Below, in pieces: positions 31,783-40,155 of a stretch of 47,597 bases of DNA. The notes under the pieces were generated by a model. That model did no database searches and was not told where the DNA came from. It was given only the letters and a program-made list of their open reading frames with translations. Position 1 is the stretch's first letter. The number at the start of each line of letters is the position of its first letter. The stretch is from Pseudobacteroides sp. GTDB lineage: Bacteria; Bacillota; Clostridia; Acetivibrionales; DSM-2933. The stretch covers positions 1 to 47,597 of the forward strand of contig NZ_DATCTU010000080.1 in NCBI RefSeq assembly GCF_036567765.1, written 5' to 3'. Made by a program: the position numbers and the translations under genes.

Positions 31783-32530
31783 ACCTTCCACCTCCTTCCA
31801 CATCACGAACATAACCTTGAAGAATATTAAGGTTGCTCTTAATTATAAGCACCATTGCTATTATAAATTTTCGATTGCGTTCAACAGTGCCATGGTAAAC
31901 TTTTGTGATTTTCATCAGATCTGTTATAGGTATGTTACCCGTTCGCATAAACTTGTCATACAGAAGTTGGTTGTCTGCAATAAGCCGTGCAAGTTTTATG
32001 CAAAGTTGCTTTGAATCCTTATGCTTTGGTGCACAGGAAGCAAGGGACGAGAGGGATATATTAAATCTCATAAGCTCTCTTTTGAAGGCGATTATCTCCT
32101 CTTCAACCTCTACATTGTCTGTGGATGTATCATAATCCACCTTCAGATATTTCTCCTCAAAGTTATTGTTTTCCTCACTCTCGAAATAAGTAAAGGGATA
32201 CTCTACCTGGGCTTTACTGTTTTTCCTTAAAAAATCAATAATTCTTCGTCGTATTACCTGATCCGAGAAGTTTAAAAAGTTCCTGCTTTGGTTTTCGTCA
32301 TAACAGTTTATTGCCTCATCGAAGGCCATAAGGCCTACACTGTACTCTTCACTGTTAGCGGGATCTATGTACCTGCCTGTGACTCTGGAGACTGACTGAA
32401 GTATAAAGGGACGGTAATCGCTTATGAATTTTTCTTTCAAAGCAAAGTCACCTCTATGAATTTTAGCAATTATATCTCTTAAAGGATCGTTTTCCTGCTT
32501 TTGTTTTTTGAAGAATTTTATATTAAACAA
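31775..32530 (-). CDS. sigI: RNA polymerase sigma factor SigI
   Basis: A 251-residue sigma factor of the SigI family, held by RsgI until an outside signal frees it. The sigma-70 region 2 signature is visible: SVGLMAFDEAINCYDENQSR then FLNFSDQVIRRRIIDFLRKN. The C-terminal SigI-specific domain contains NIPITDLMKITKVYHGTVER and a run typical of a helix-turn-helix (RNRKFIIAMVLII). The start is a TTG at 32530 with GGAGGAGG 6-7 nt upstream, preferred over the longer reading. SigI proteins usually autoregulate; a CGAA lies upstream, but no convincing SigI -35 was found. Confidence 0.9.
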   Translation of the reverse strand: MFNIKFFKKQKQENDPLRDIIAKIHRGDFALKEKFISDYRPFILQSVSRVTGRYIDPANSEEYSVGLMAFDEAINCYDENQSRNFLNFSDQVIRRRIIDFLRKNSKAQVEYPFTYFESEENNNFEEKYLKVDYDTSTDNVEVEEEIIAFKRELMRFNISLSSLASCAPKHKDSKQLCIKLARLIADNQLLYDKFMRTGNIPITDLMKITKVYHGTVERNRKFIIAMVLIIKSNLNILQGYVRDVEGGGRYE

Positions 32531-32727
32531 TAATATCCTCCTCCGTAATATTGTTCGATAAGAAGTATAAATGTTGAGAGTAGTATATCTAAAAAACAAC
32601 AGCGTCAGGATTGAGTGTATCAGATAAAAGTTTTTTTTACAATAAATTTGTTAACTGTATGGATAGTAGCAAAATTAAATGTTATTATATAGAGTGGAAA
32701 AAGTATAACTTAAAAATGAGGGAGAAT

Positions 32728-33690
32728 ATGAATAATACAAATAAAAAAGCCGATCTTTCAGTTACGGTTGGTGGTCTTAAGCTAAATAATCCGGTAATAG
32801 CCGCATCGGGAACCTTTGGGTTTGGGAGAGAATACTCTGAGTATATGGACTTAAACGGCCTTGGAGGGGTTTCTGTAAAAGGTCTTACATTAAACCCAAG
32901 GCAAGGTAACAAGCCTCCAAGGATTGCTGAAACGCCAGCAGGCATACTAAACAGCGTAGGTCTTCAAAATCCTGGCGTTATGCACTTTATTAAAGAAGAA
33001 ATACCATTCTTGAGAAAATACAACACAGCGATTATTGCAAATATTGCAGGAAACACCATTGAAGATTATTGTAAAATGGCAGAAACCCTTCAGGATGCGG
33101 ACATAGATGCAATAGAGCTCAACGTGTCATGCCCCAACGTAAAGCAAGGCGGGGTCGCATTTGGAAATACCTGTGCAGGCATTTCAGAGGTGACAAAAAG
33201 GGTTAGGGAATATTGCAAAAAGCCTCTTATAGTCAAGCTGACACCCAATGTTACGAATATAAAGGAAATAGCTAAAGCTGCCGAGGATTCCGGTGCCGAT
33301 TCCTTGTCTCTTATAAACACAATACTCGGAATGGCTGTTGACATTCATAAAAGAAGGCCCATATTGGCACAGAACTTTGGAGGGCTTTCAGGACCTGCCG
33401 TAAAACCTATTGCACTTAGAATGGTTTATGAGGTTGCTAATACGGTTAAAATCCCCGTTATCGGAATGGGTGGAATATCAACGGGAGAAGACGCTGTAGA
33501 GTTCCTGTTGGCAGGAGCAAGTGCCGTTATGGTAGGTACCATGAATTTTATAAATCCTACAGCATGCATCGATGTTGTCAAAGGAATAGAGAAATATCTT
33601 GATTTGTATAATATTAGTAGTGTAAAGGATATAATAGGAACACTAGAACTAAATGATACATCTACAGGATGTGGATGCGGGAACAAGTAG
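32728..33690 (+). CDS. pyrD: dihydroorotate dehydrogenase B, catalytic subunit
   Basis: A 320-residue FMN enzyme that oxidises dihydroorotate to orotate in pyrimidine synthesis. The start ADLSVTVGGLKLNNPVIAAS, PRIAETPAGILNSVGLQNPG, IELNVSCPNVKQGG (with the catalytic Cys of class 1B) and VIGMGGISTGEDAVEFLLAG are all class 1B signatures. AGGGAGA precedes the ATG at 32728; the longer reading from 32611 is rejected. Class 1B enzymes need the iron-sulfur subunit PyrK, which is not next to it. It is divergent from sigI and followed by two genes on the same strand; the 197-bp gap 32531-32727 contains both promoters. Confidence 0.92.
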   Translation: MNNTNKKADLSVTVGGLKLNNPVIAASGTFGFGREYSEYMDLNGLGGVSVKGLTLNPRQGNKPPRIAETPAGILNSVGLQNPGVMHFIKEEIPFLRKYNTAIIANIAGNTIEDYCKMAETLQDADIDAIELNVSCPNVKQGGVAFGNTCAGISEVTKRVREYCKKPLIVKLTPNVTNIKEIAKAAEDSGADSLSLINTILGMAVDIHKRRPILAQNFGGLSGPAVKPIALRMVYEVANTVKIPVIGMGGISTGEDAVEFLLAGASAVMVGTMNFINPTACIDVVKGIEKYLDLYNISSVKDIIGTLELNDTSTGCGCGNK

Positions 33691-33699
33691 GAGGAATAG

Positions 33700-34383
33700 A
33701 TGAAAACAAGGCTGATTTTTGTAAGGCACGCAGAAGCTGAAGGGAATCTATACAGGGAGTTTCATGGATGGACTGACTCGCCCATTACCGATAAGGGCCA
33801 TAAGCAGGCAGAGCTTGCGGCGGGAAGGCTTAGGAACATGAAAATTGATGTAATATACTCAAGCAGCCTCAAAAGAACCCTTCAAACAGCACAATATATA
33901 GCGGATATCAAGGGTCTTCCCATAATCAGGACGGACAAGCTGAAGGAAATAAACGGCGGAGATTGGGAAGGTAAAAAATGGGATGAGCTTGCGAGTATAT
34001 GGCCTCACGAAAATGAAACATGGGAGAAAAAGCCCCATATTCACAGGATGCCAAATGGTGAATCAATGGAAGAGTTTCAAGAAAGGCTTTTAAAAGAGAT
34101 TCAATATATCATTGATAACAATAGAGGTAAAAACATATGCATCGTTACCCATGGGACTGCTATAAAGGCTATGATGTGCAGATTTAAGGGCTGCGAGCTG
34201 GAAGAGATGGTCAATATAAAGTGGTACGACAACACATCGGTTACTGTTATTGATTATGAGGATGGCAGCTACAAAGTTGTGATGGAGGGTGATGCATCAC
34301 ATTTAAGCAGAGAAATGAGCACAATTTACAACCAGGAGTGGTGGAGTCAATACGAAAAACAATTTGAAGACAGACAGAGATAA
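33700..34383 (+). CDS. histidine phosphatase-family protein
   Basis: A 227-residue phosphatase with the phosphoglycerate-mutase-like signature FVRHAEAEGNLYREFHGWTD (catalytic His and Arg), the second Arg in SSSLKRTLQTA, and a later ICIVTHGTAIKAMMC with the second His. The layout is like alpha-ribazole phosphatases and broad-specificity phosphatases of this clan; the substrate is unknown. GTAGGAGGA lies 7 nt before the ATG, just after the pyrD stop (10 bp gap), so the gene is probably cotranscribed with pyrD and may act on a nucleotide-related substrate. Confidence 0.8.
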   Translation: MKTRLIFVRHAEAEGNLYREFHGWTDSPITDKGHKQAELAAGRLRNMKIDVIYSSSLKRTLQTAQYIADIKGLPIIRTDKLKEINGGDWEGKKWDELASIWPHENETWEKKPHIHRMPNGESMEEFQERLLKEIQYIIDNNRGKNICIVTHGTAIKAMMCRFKGCELEEMVNIKWYDNTSVTVIDYEDGSYKVVMEGDASHLSREMSTIYNQEWWSQYEKQFEDRQR

Positions 34384-34452
34384 AAATTTAAGATTAAGGA
34401 AACTTTTTGTATAATATTGAAGTCTAATATAATTGAAATGGGAGGAATAAAA

Positions 34453-35319
34453 ATGAATAATTTCAGAGATAAACTGGTTTCATGGCTTTTTGAAACCGAA
34501 GCATTGAGGGTATGCCCTCAGGATAAGCCCTTTTGGTATACATCAGGAGCCATAGGCCCCTATTACATAAATACCCATTTTCTATATGGAAGTGAGGAAA
34601 AAGCCAACAACTTACTTAAATTGATTGATGAAGTAAAAAAGGACATCATAGGTTGCCCAGGTAAGATTTTGGATAAGGTTTTGGAAAATTATAATAACGA
34701 TAAAATATTCAAAGAGCTTATTGATGAAATGGTTAACTTTATCAGGCAAAATCAAGAGCTTCAGTCCTGCGATTATATATCGGGCGGAGAAAGAAGGGAC
34801 TGGTTCTTTTCCATCATAATAGCACATATATTAAACAAGCCCCATATTACAATTTATAAGGACTTGAAAGCTGTCCTTACAGATGGCGGAAAAGTTGTTA
34901 CTGATTTTGATATAAAAGATAAAAAAGTCCTCCATATTGTAGACCTCATAAATGAGGCATCAAGCTATGAAAGGGCTTGGATTCCTGCTATCAAGAGCCT
35001 TGGAGGAGAAATAATATGGAGCATGGCGGTTGTAGACAGAATGCAGGGGGGATCTGAGTTTTTAGAAAGTAACAATATTAAGCCGTTTTCAATGATAAAT
35101 ATCGACAAAGATCTATTTAAGATGGCACTTGATTCAAATTATATAAACAAAAGCCAGTTTGATATGATTGCAGCTTATCTAGATAATCCTAAAGAGGCAA
35201 TGACAAGGTTTTTAAATGAAAATCCACAGTTTATGAAGAATGCACTTGAAGGTGACGAAAAGACCAGGGAGAGGGCTAAATTATGCCTTGACAAGGGGAT
35301 ATACGACTTAAAAGGATAA
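34453..35319 (+). CDS. pyrE: orotate phosphoribosyltransferase-like protein
   Basis: A 288-residue protein, longer than the usual 200-residue PyrE. The N-terminus FRDKLVSWLFETEALRVCPQ with FWYTSGAIGPYYINTHFLYG matches the start of OPRT, and YISGGERRDWFFSIIIAHIL is its substrate-binding block. The PRPP motif is represented by KKVLHIVDLINEASSY, where the usual D-D in VVEDVITTGGS is partly lost, so activity is uncertain. The extra C-terminal 80 residues end in DKGIYDLKG. GGAGG precedes the ATG at 34453. Its place after pyrD and the phosphatase gene supports a pyrimidine role. A clostridial long-form OPRT is the best reading; a non-catalytic relative is the alternative. Confidence 0.75.
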   Translation: MNNFRDKLVSWLFETEALRVCPQDKPFWYTSGAIGPYYINTHFLYGSEEKANNLLKLIDEVKKDIIGCPGKILDKVLENYNNDKIFKELIDEMVNFIRQNQELQSCDYISGGERRDWFFSIIIAHILNKPHITIYKDLKAVLTDGGKVVTDFDIKDKKVLHIVDLINEASSYERAWIPAIKSLGGEIIWSMAVVDRMQGGSEFLESNNIKPFSMINIDKDLFKMALDSNYINKSQFDMIAAYLDNPKEAMTRFLNENPQFMKNALEGDEKTRERAKLCLDKGIYDLKG

Positions 35320-35429
35320 GTTCATGTTTATTATTTATATATAAAATAAAAAAGAATCAAATGTAATATACACATTAAAGTTACACTTTATAAAATATAG
35401 AAAATAAGGATTTTGAGGGGGATGATTTA

Positions 35430-37721
35430 ATGGCAAGAAGGTTTTTATCAATCATGCTGACATTTATTATTGTGTTGGCATCCATCAATTTTACTACAGC
35501 TGCACCGGTTCAGAACACTGACCTGGCCAACAAGCTAAAAAGCCTAAACCTGTTTTTAGGAAGCGACCAGGGATTTGAGCTTGATAAGGAATTGACAAGG
35601 GAGCAGTCCATTGTCATGGTTTTAAGGCTTTTAGGTCTTGAGCAAACTGCAAAAAATCAAAAGATAAAGTCCATATTTACTGATATTCCTTCCGGTCATT
35701 GGGCAGAATTCTATGTTTCATACGCCTATTCAATAGGCTTGACCTCAGGTATCAGCAATAACAGGTTCGGTGCAGGCTCAAATATAACAGCTAACCAGTA
35801 TATTACATATCTTTTGAGGTCTTTGGGATATGAGGACTCAAAAGGAGATTTTGTTTGGAGCGAGTCTATAGATAAGGCATATAGTATTGGACTTATATCA
35901 TCGGTAGAATTTAAATACTACAAATCAACCCAGTCCATAATAAGGGATGATGTTGTAGCCATTTCATACAGTGCATTAAAAACAAAACTTAAAGGTACGG
36001 AGAAAACTCTAATCAGAAAGCTTGTAGATTCAGGAATTATTAAAATGGATCAGGTGACAGCAGTTAAGGATAATGATCTTGTCTTGGCTGTGAATTCCTA
36101 TAGCACTCCCACACCTACAGCAACTCCAAAGCCTACGGGAACTCCGACTCCTACTGTTACACCAACGCCTATAACAAGAACAGCTTTTACACAGATAGAG
36201 GCAGAAAGCTTTAACAGCAACAAAGGTGTTGAGATAGCAACCTGTACTGAGGGCGGAAAAGATATAGAGTGGATAGAAAACGGAGATTATGCGGTATATG
36301 AAAACATTGATTTTTCAAATGGTGCCAACAGCTTTGAAGTAAGATATGCCAGCGGATCAACCGGTGGATATGTAGAAATAAGGCTAGACGGCATAAACGG
36401 CAGACTTGTGGGAACATGTCCTATCAGTTCAACAGGCGGCTGGCAGACATGGGCAACAAAGAAAATCGATATATCAAATACAACCGGTGTGCACAGCCTC
36501 TACTTGAAGTTTACAGGGGGAAGCGGTTATCTGTTCTCATTAAACTGGTTCAGATTCTATCAGACAACTGTTGTGCCTACAGGTATTGCTTTTTCCGACA
36601 ATTTTAATGACGGTAATGCAAATGGCTGGACTACATACAACGGAACTTGGAAGGTTGAAAGCAACAAATATGGAGTAAGCCCTAGCGGGGAAGCAAAAGC
36701 TGTTGCTGACGGAACCAATTATACGGATTTCAGCTATACAGCAGATGTTGTTATCGGCACAGCAGGAAATGCTGGTTTGATTTTTAATGTCAGCAGTCCT
36801 TCCAATACAACCAATGGATTTAACGGTTATTATGCAAGTATTGATGCAAACAGCGACAAGCTTGAGCTTATAAGGATTTACAACGGCTCACCTGTTACAT
36901 TAGGTGTTGCTTGGGTTACTATAAATCCATATACAGTATACAAGCTCAAAGTTATAAGAGTGGGGAGTTCCATCAGGGTATTTCTAGAGGATATGTCCTC
37001 ATCCAAAATCGATATAACAGACGGTATGTATACCTCGGGTGCCATAGGAGTAAGAGCAATTGACACTTATGCCGAGTTTGATAATATCTCTGTAAGCTAT
37101 GCTGTTGCTACACCAGCTCCAACGGTTACACCAACACCTACATCAGTATACAGAACCCCTGATAATCCCGGGTACACTGTAAATGGACTTGATTTTAAGT
37201 ATTATGAGGGATATTGGAACGAACTGCCTAACCTTAACAACATACCTGTGGTTTCTCGCAGTTCAGTGGATAATTTTAAAATATTAACGGATAAATCAAA
37301 CTTTGCATACTCCTTTACAGGCTATATAAATATTGAAACAAGCGGAAATTATACATTCTATACTAGGTCAGATGATGGAAGCAAGCTGTATATAGGAAGC
37401 AGGCTAGTGGTTGACAACGATGGAAGACACTCTGCAAAGGAAGAAAGCGGATCTATTTACCTGGCTGCAGGTAAACATGCCATTACTGTTGACTATTTTA
37501 ACAGAGACGGAGATGATGTTTTGGAAGTCAGGTACTCAGGACAAGGAATATCAAAGACCCTGATTCCTAGTTCGGCACTTTTTAGGGCGACAGCATCACC
37601 GACTCCTACATCTACTCCAAGACCGACTCCTACATCTACACCGACGCCGACTGCAACTGCAACAGCTACACATACTCCGACACCCACACATACCAGCACA
37701 CCAACTCCAACAGAGAGATAA
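35430..37721 (+). CDS. secreted SLH/CBM6/PA14 surface protein, C-terminus possibly truncated
   Basis: A 763-residue multi-domain exported protein. A signal peptide (to about residue 25) is followed by S-layer-like repeats (residues 35-205; DIPSGHWAEFYVSYAYSIGL is a clear SLH motif), which would hold it to the cell wall. After a Thr/Pro linker come a CBM6-like domain (about 255-380; FTQIEAESFNSNKGVEIATC), a laminin-G/CBM66-like domain (about 390-560) and a PA14-like domain (about 590-735; NYTFYTRSDDGSKLYIGSRL). It ends in a 40-residue Pro/Thr tail (TPTPTATATATHT) with no domain after it. A linker leading nowhere suggests that the C-terminal domain was lost. Binding of plant polysaccharide at the surface is inferred. 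Confidence 0.82.
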   Translation: MARRFLSIMLTFIIVLASINFTTAAPVQNTDLANKLKSLNLFLGSDQGFELDKELTREQSIVMVLRLLGLEQTAKNQKIKSIFTDIPSGHWAEFYVSYAYSIGLTSGISNNRFGAGSNITANQYITYLLRSLGYEDSKGDFVWSESIDKAYSIGLISSVEFKYYKSTQSIIRDDVVAISYSALKTKLKGTEKTLIRKLVDSGIIKMDQVTAVKDNDLVLAVNSYSTPTPTATPKPTGTPTPTVTPTPITRTAFTQIEAESFNSNKGVEIATCTEGGKDIEWIENGDYAVYENIDFSNGANSFEVRYASGSTGGYVEIRLDGINGRLVGTCPISSTGGWQTWATKKIDISNTTGVHSLYLKFTGGSGYLFSLNWFRFYQTTVVPTGIAFSDNFNDGNANGWTTYNGTWKVESNKYGVSPSGEAKAVADGTNYTDFSYTADVVIGTAGNAGLIFNVSSPSNTTNGFNGYYASIDANSDKLELIRIYNGSPVTLGVAWVTINPYTVYKLKVIRVGSSIRVFLEDMSSSKIDITDGMYTSGAIGVRAIDTYAEFDNISVSYAVATPAPTVTPTPTSVYRTPDNPGYTVNGLDFKYYEGYWNELPNLNNIPVVSRSSVDNFKILTDKSNFAYSFTGYINIETSGNYTFYTRSDDGSKLYIGSRLVVDNDGRHSAKEESGSIYLAAGKHAITVDYFNRDGDDVLEVRYSGQGISKTLIPSSALFRATASPTPTSTPRPTPTSTPTPTATATATHTPTPTHTSTPTPTER

Positions 37722-37736
37722 AACTTTGTAATAAGA

Positions 37737-37774
37737 AAGGCAGTAGCTAGAGATAATTCTAGCTGCTGCCTTTT
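37737..37774 (+). terminator. rho-independent terminator after the surface protein gene
   Basis: Stem AAGGCAGTAGCTAGA with TCTAGCTGCTGCCTT (one G-T pair), loop about six bases, then TTTT. Confidence 0.85.
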
Positions 37775-37778
37775 ATGT

Positions 37779-37990
37779 GTGTGCCCAGCATGGGCGTTCT
37801 CTCGTCGGTGAAAGTCCGATATGGGGATTACCAATCCCAAGACTGGAGAAAAACAAAAGTAAGAAAACTGTATATGAGGTAAGATTTCAGATGCAAACAT
37901 GTAGGACGAACGTAGTTTACCCCTTCCTATGCAGATAAGCCGATTAATGAGAGAGTTCATCGAGATATTGAAATTCTTGGATTGTAGAAC
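37779..37990 (+). mobile_element. group II intron 5' fragment
   Basis: GTGTGCCCAGCATGGGCGTT starts five bases after the terminator, followed by CTCGTCGGTGAAAGTCCGAT. That is the typical 5' end (GTGYG) and domain I start of bacterial group II introns. No reverse transcriptase or domain V follows, so only a 5' fragment of about 200 bp survives; its right edge is uncertain. It is a different intron from the one at 8212. Insertion just downstream of a terminator hairpin fits the known habit of group IIC introns. Confidence 0.7.
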
Positions 37991-38059
37991 CTGACCAAAA
38001 ACTTGTAAGCGTATTTACATTTTAAAACCAGCCTTTGATATGGTGTAACAAAAAATCTG

Positions 38060-38087
38060 TTTACATCTACCGTAAAAGTGGTATAAT
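38060..38087 (+). promoter_or_regulatory. sigma-A-type promoter of the hydrogenase maturation operon
   Basis: TTTACA (38060-38065) and TATAAT (38082-38087) with 16-bp spacing and a TGG extended -10, 34 bp before the start of the TM1266-like gene. Confidence 0.65.
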
Positions 38088-38121
38088 TAGAACATAGTTA
38101 AAAAAATAACAAAGGTGAATT

Positions 38122-38373
38122 ATGACAAATCAAAACAGAATCGCAGTTATAGGGATAGTTGTAAATAACCGAGTGGAAACAGCAAAGAAAGTAAATGACA
38201 TTCTCAGCAATTTTGCGAATATAATAGTGGGTAGGATGGGGCTTCCTTATAAGGAAAGGGAGATATCTGTTATTTCCATTATTGTAGACGGGACAAACGA
38301 CGAGATTGGTGCACTCACCGGAAAGCTTGGAAACATACAAGGTATAAAGGTGAAGGTAGCACTTACATATTAA
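38122..38373 (+). CDS. TM1266-family iron-only hydrogenase system putative regulator
   Basis: An 83-residue ferredoxin-fold protein: RIAVIGIVVNNRVETAKKVN, then ANIIVGRMGLPYKEREISVI, then IIVDGTNDEIGALTGKLGNI. This is the TM1266 type of small protein found in front of hydrogenase maturation genes; its N-terminal strand and the R-M-G-x-P motif are diagnostic. It may bind a small ligand and control the system, but this is not proven. CAAAGGTG precedes the ATG. It is the first gene after the promoter and is followed by a 354-bp stretch without a protein gene, which holds a repeat element and a putative attenuator. Confidence 0.82.
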   Translation: MTNQNRIAVIGIVVNNRVETAKKVNDILSNFANIIVGRMGLPYKEREISVISIIVDGTNDEIGALTGKLGNIQGIKVKVALTY

Positions 38374-38378
38374 GGTAT

Positions 38379-38509
38379 GATTAAAAAATTACTTCCGCTT
38401 TTGAGCGGCTGGTCGTTTAGCTTCGCTAAACTGCTCGCCATGCATCCTGGGTGATGACGAGCTAAGTCAGCACGGGAGCGAAATTTATAGCGGAAGTTAT
38501 TTTTTGATC
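38379..38509. repeat. 131-bp inverted-repeat element (MITE-like or structured RNA)
   Basis: Arms of 21 nt (38379-38399 and 38489-38509) are complementary except for two bases. Inside there is a GTTTAGC-TTCG-CTAAAC hairpin and a GAGCGG/GCTCGCC-type helix. A partial copy of the right end lies at 41458-41491. There is no open frame. It could be a MITE, a bidirectional terminator, or an RNA element. Confidence 0.6.
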
Positions 38510-38619
38510 GTGCTAAGAACACTTATATTGATGATTTTATTATCTAAAACTGAATACTTTTTTCTAAAGGTTAAATACCTGACGAGAGGGAGATATATCT
38601 TATCGAAGGGGGACTAATT

Positions 38620-38668
38620 ATGGTAAAACTATACTCTAATTCTTCCTGACATTTGGGAGGAATTTTTT
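38620..38668 (+). promoter_or_regulatory. leader-peptide/terminator attenuator candidate before hydG
   Basis: An ATG at 38620 with AAGGGGG about 7 nt upstream opens MVKLYSNSS and stops at 38647-38649. The last codons lie inside the left arm of a 9-bp terminator stem (AATTCTTCC with GGAGGAATT) followed by six Ts. Translating the leader would hold open or block the terminator hairpin. Confidence 0.5.
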
Positions 38669-38727
38669 AATGTCTAGGAAATTAAGGTGTATATTGTAAA
38701 TGTTATTTTAAATAGGGAGCTGATTGT

Positions 38728-40095
38728 ATGGTTGATTATATAAATGAGGATCTGATTTTTTCACTTCTTGAAAAATCAAAAAAAGTTAACAAACAGGAAA
38801 TAAGAGAATTGATTAATAAGGCTAAAAGCTGTAAGGGTCTTAATCTTGAAGAGGTGGCAAAACTTCTTTATGTTGAGGACGATGAGCTTTTGGAAGAGGT
38901 ATTTGACGCTGCAAGATATGTAAAAAATAAGGTATACGGTAAAAGGGTAGTGTTATTTGCACCTCTTTACACAAGTAACGAGTGTACTAACAACTGCCTG
39001 TACTGCGGCTTCAGAAGAGACAATAAAGAGCTTCACAGAAAAACCCTATCCCTTGAAGAGATAGTGACCGAGGCAAAGGCCATAGAAGCACAGGGCCATA
39101 AAAGAATTTTGTTGATTTGCGGTGAGTATCCTGGTAAAACAGGAGTGAAGCATTTGACTGACGCCATGGATGCAGTTTATAAATGCGGTGACATTAGAAG
39201 GATAAACGTTGAAGCAGCTCCTATGAAGACAGAGGAATACAGGCAGCTCAAGGAGCATGGAATAGGTACATATGTTATTTTTCAGGAAACATACAATAGA
39301 GAGGTTTATAAGAAAATGCACCCGGTAGGCCTTAAAGCAGATTTTGACTGGCGTATAACAGCCATTGACCGTGCCTTTGAGGCGGGAATCGACGATGTTG
39401 GTATAGGTGCACTTCTTGGATTGTATGACTATAGGTTTGAGGTTCTTGGGCTATTAATGCATGTAAATGCTTTTGAAAAGAGATATGGGGTAGGGCCTCA
39501 TACAATCTCGGTCCCGAGGATGAGACCTGCTTTAGGGTGGGGGCTTGATGAGATCCCTTACCTGGTAAATGATAAGGACTTTAAGAAAATTGTTGCCATA
39601 TACAGGCTGGCAGTTCCTTACACAGGAATTATACTTTCTACAAGGGAGAGTCCTAAGCTTAGGGATGAGCTCCTGTCTCTAGGAGTATCACAGATAAGTG
39701 CCGGCTCAAAGACCAGTCCCGGCGGTTACGCTGAGGAAGAAGAAAAGGCCGATCAATTTGAGGTTAATGATCACAGGACTTTAAACCAGATGCTTGAAAC
39801 TATTTGCGACAATGGTTATATCCCTAGCTTTTGTACTGCATGCTACAGAAGATGCCGCACGGGAGAAGCCTTTATGGAATATGCAAAAGAGGGCGAAATT
39901 CACGAGTTTTGTCAGCCGAATGCTATCCTTACCTTTAAGGAAAACCTTATGGACTACGGCACTGAATCGCTTCGATTAAAAGGCCGGGATATTATAAATA
40001 AGGCTCTTGATGAGATTGATGATGAAAATATAAGAAACTCAACTAGGGTGAAGCTTAAGGAAATTGAAGGCGGCAAAAGGGACATTTATTTTTAG
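38728..40095 (+). CDS. hydG: [FeFe]-hydrogenase H-cluster radical SAM maturase HydG
   Basis: A 455-residue radical SAM tyrosine lyase. It carries CTNNCLYCGF (Cys86, Cys90 and Cys93 of the SAM cluster), the HydG segment ICGEYPGKTGVKHL, and the C-terminal CTACYRRCRTG that binds the second, iron-loaded cluster. HydG splits tyrosine into CO and cyanide for the H-cluster. The length and motifs are complete. AGGGAGC lies 7 nt before the ATG. It is followed after 60 bp by hydE and by the rest of the maturation genes in one direction. No hydrogenase structural gene (hydA) is in the window. Confidence 0.94.
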   Translation: MVDYINEDLIFSLLEKSKKVNKQEIRELINKAKSCKGLNLEEVAKLLYVEDDELLEEVFDAARYVKNKVYGKRVVLFAPLYTSNECTNNCLYCGFRRDNKELHRKTLSLEEIVTEAKAIEAQGHKRILLICGEYPGKTGVKHLTDAMDAVYKCGDIRRINVEAAPMKTEEYRQLKEHGIGTYVIFQETYNREVYKKMHPVGLKADFDWRITAIDRAFEAGIDDVGIGALLGLYDYRFEVLGLLMHVNAFEKRYGVGPHTISVPRMRPALGWGLDEIPYLVNDKDFKKIVAIYRLAVPYTGIILSTRESPKLRDELLSLGVSQISAGSKTSPGGYAEEEEKADQFEVNDHRTLNQMLETICDNGYIPSFCTACYRRCRTGEAFMEYAKEGEIHEFCQPNAILTFKENLMDYGTESLRLKGRDIINKALDEIDDENIRNSTRVKLKEIEGGKRDIYF

Positions 40096-40119
40096 GCATG
40101 AAATTTTTCTTTCATGCCT
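40094..40119 (+). terminator. hairpin between hydG and hydE
   Basis: Perfect 10-bp stem AGGCATGAAA/TTTCATGCCT with a six-base loop but no following T-run. It might act as a weak terminator or protect the upstream mRNA, and could set the HydG to HydE ratio. Confidence 0.55.
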
Positions 40120-40155
40120 TAATGAACTATAAAATTATTATTAGGATGTGTTTAA

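Noticed and set aside
38379..38509. tRNA or tmRNA-like gene, because of the nested helices.
   Set aside because: No cloverleaf with TTC arm and CCA-compatible acceptor could be drawn; the inverted arms fit a MITE better.
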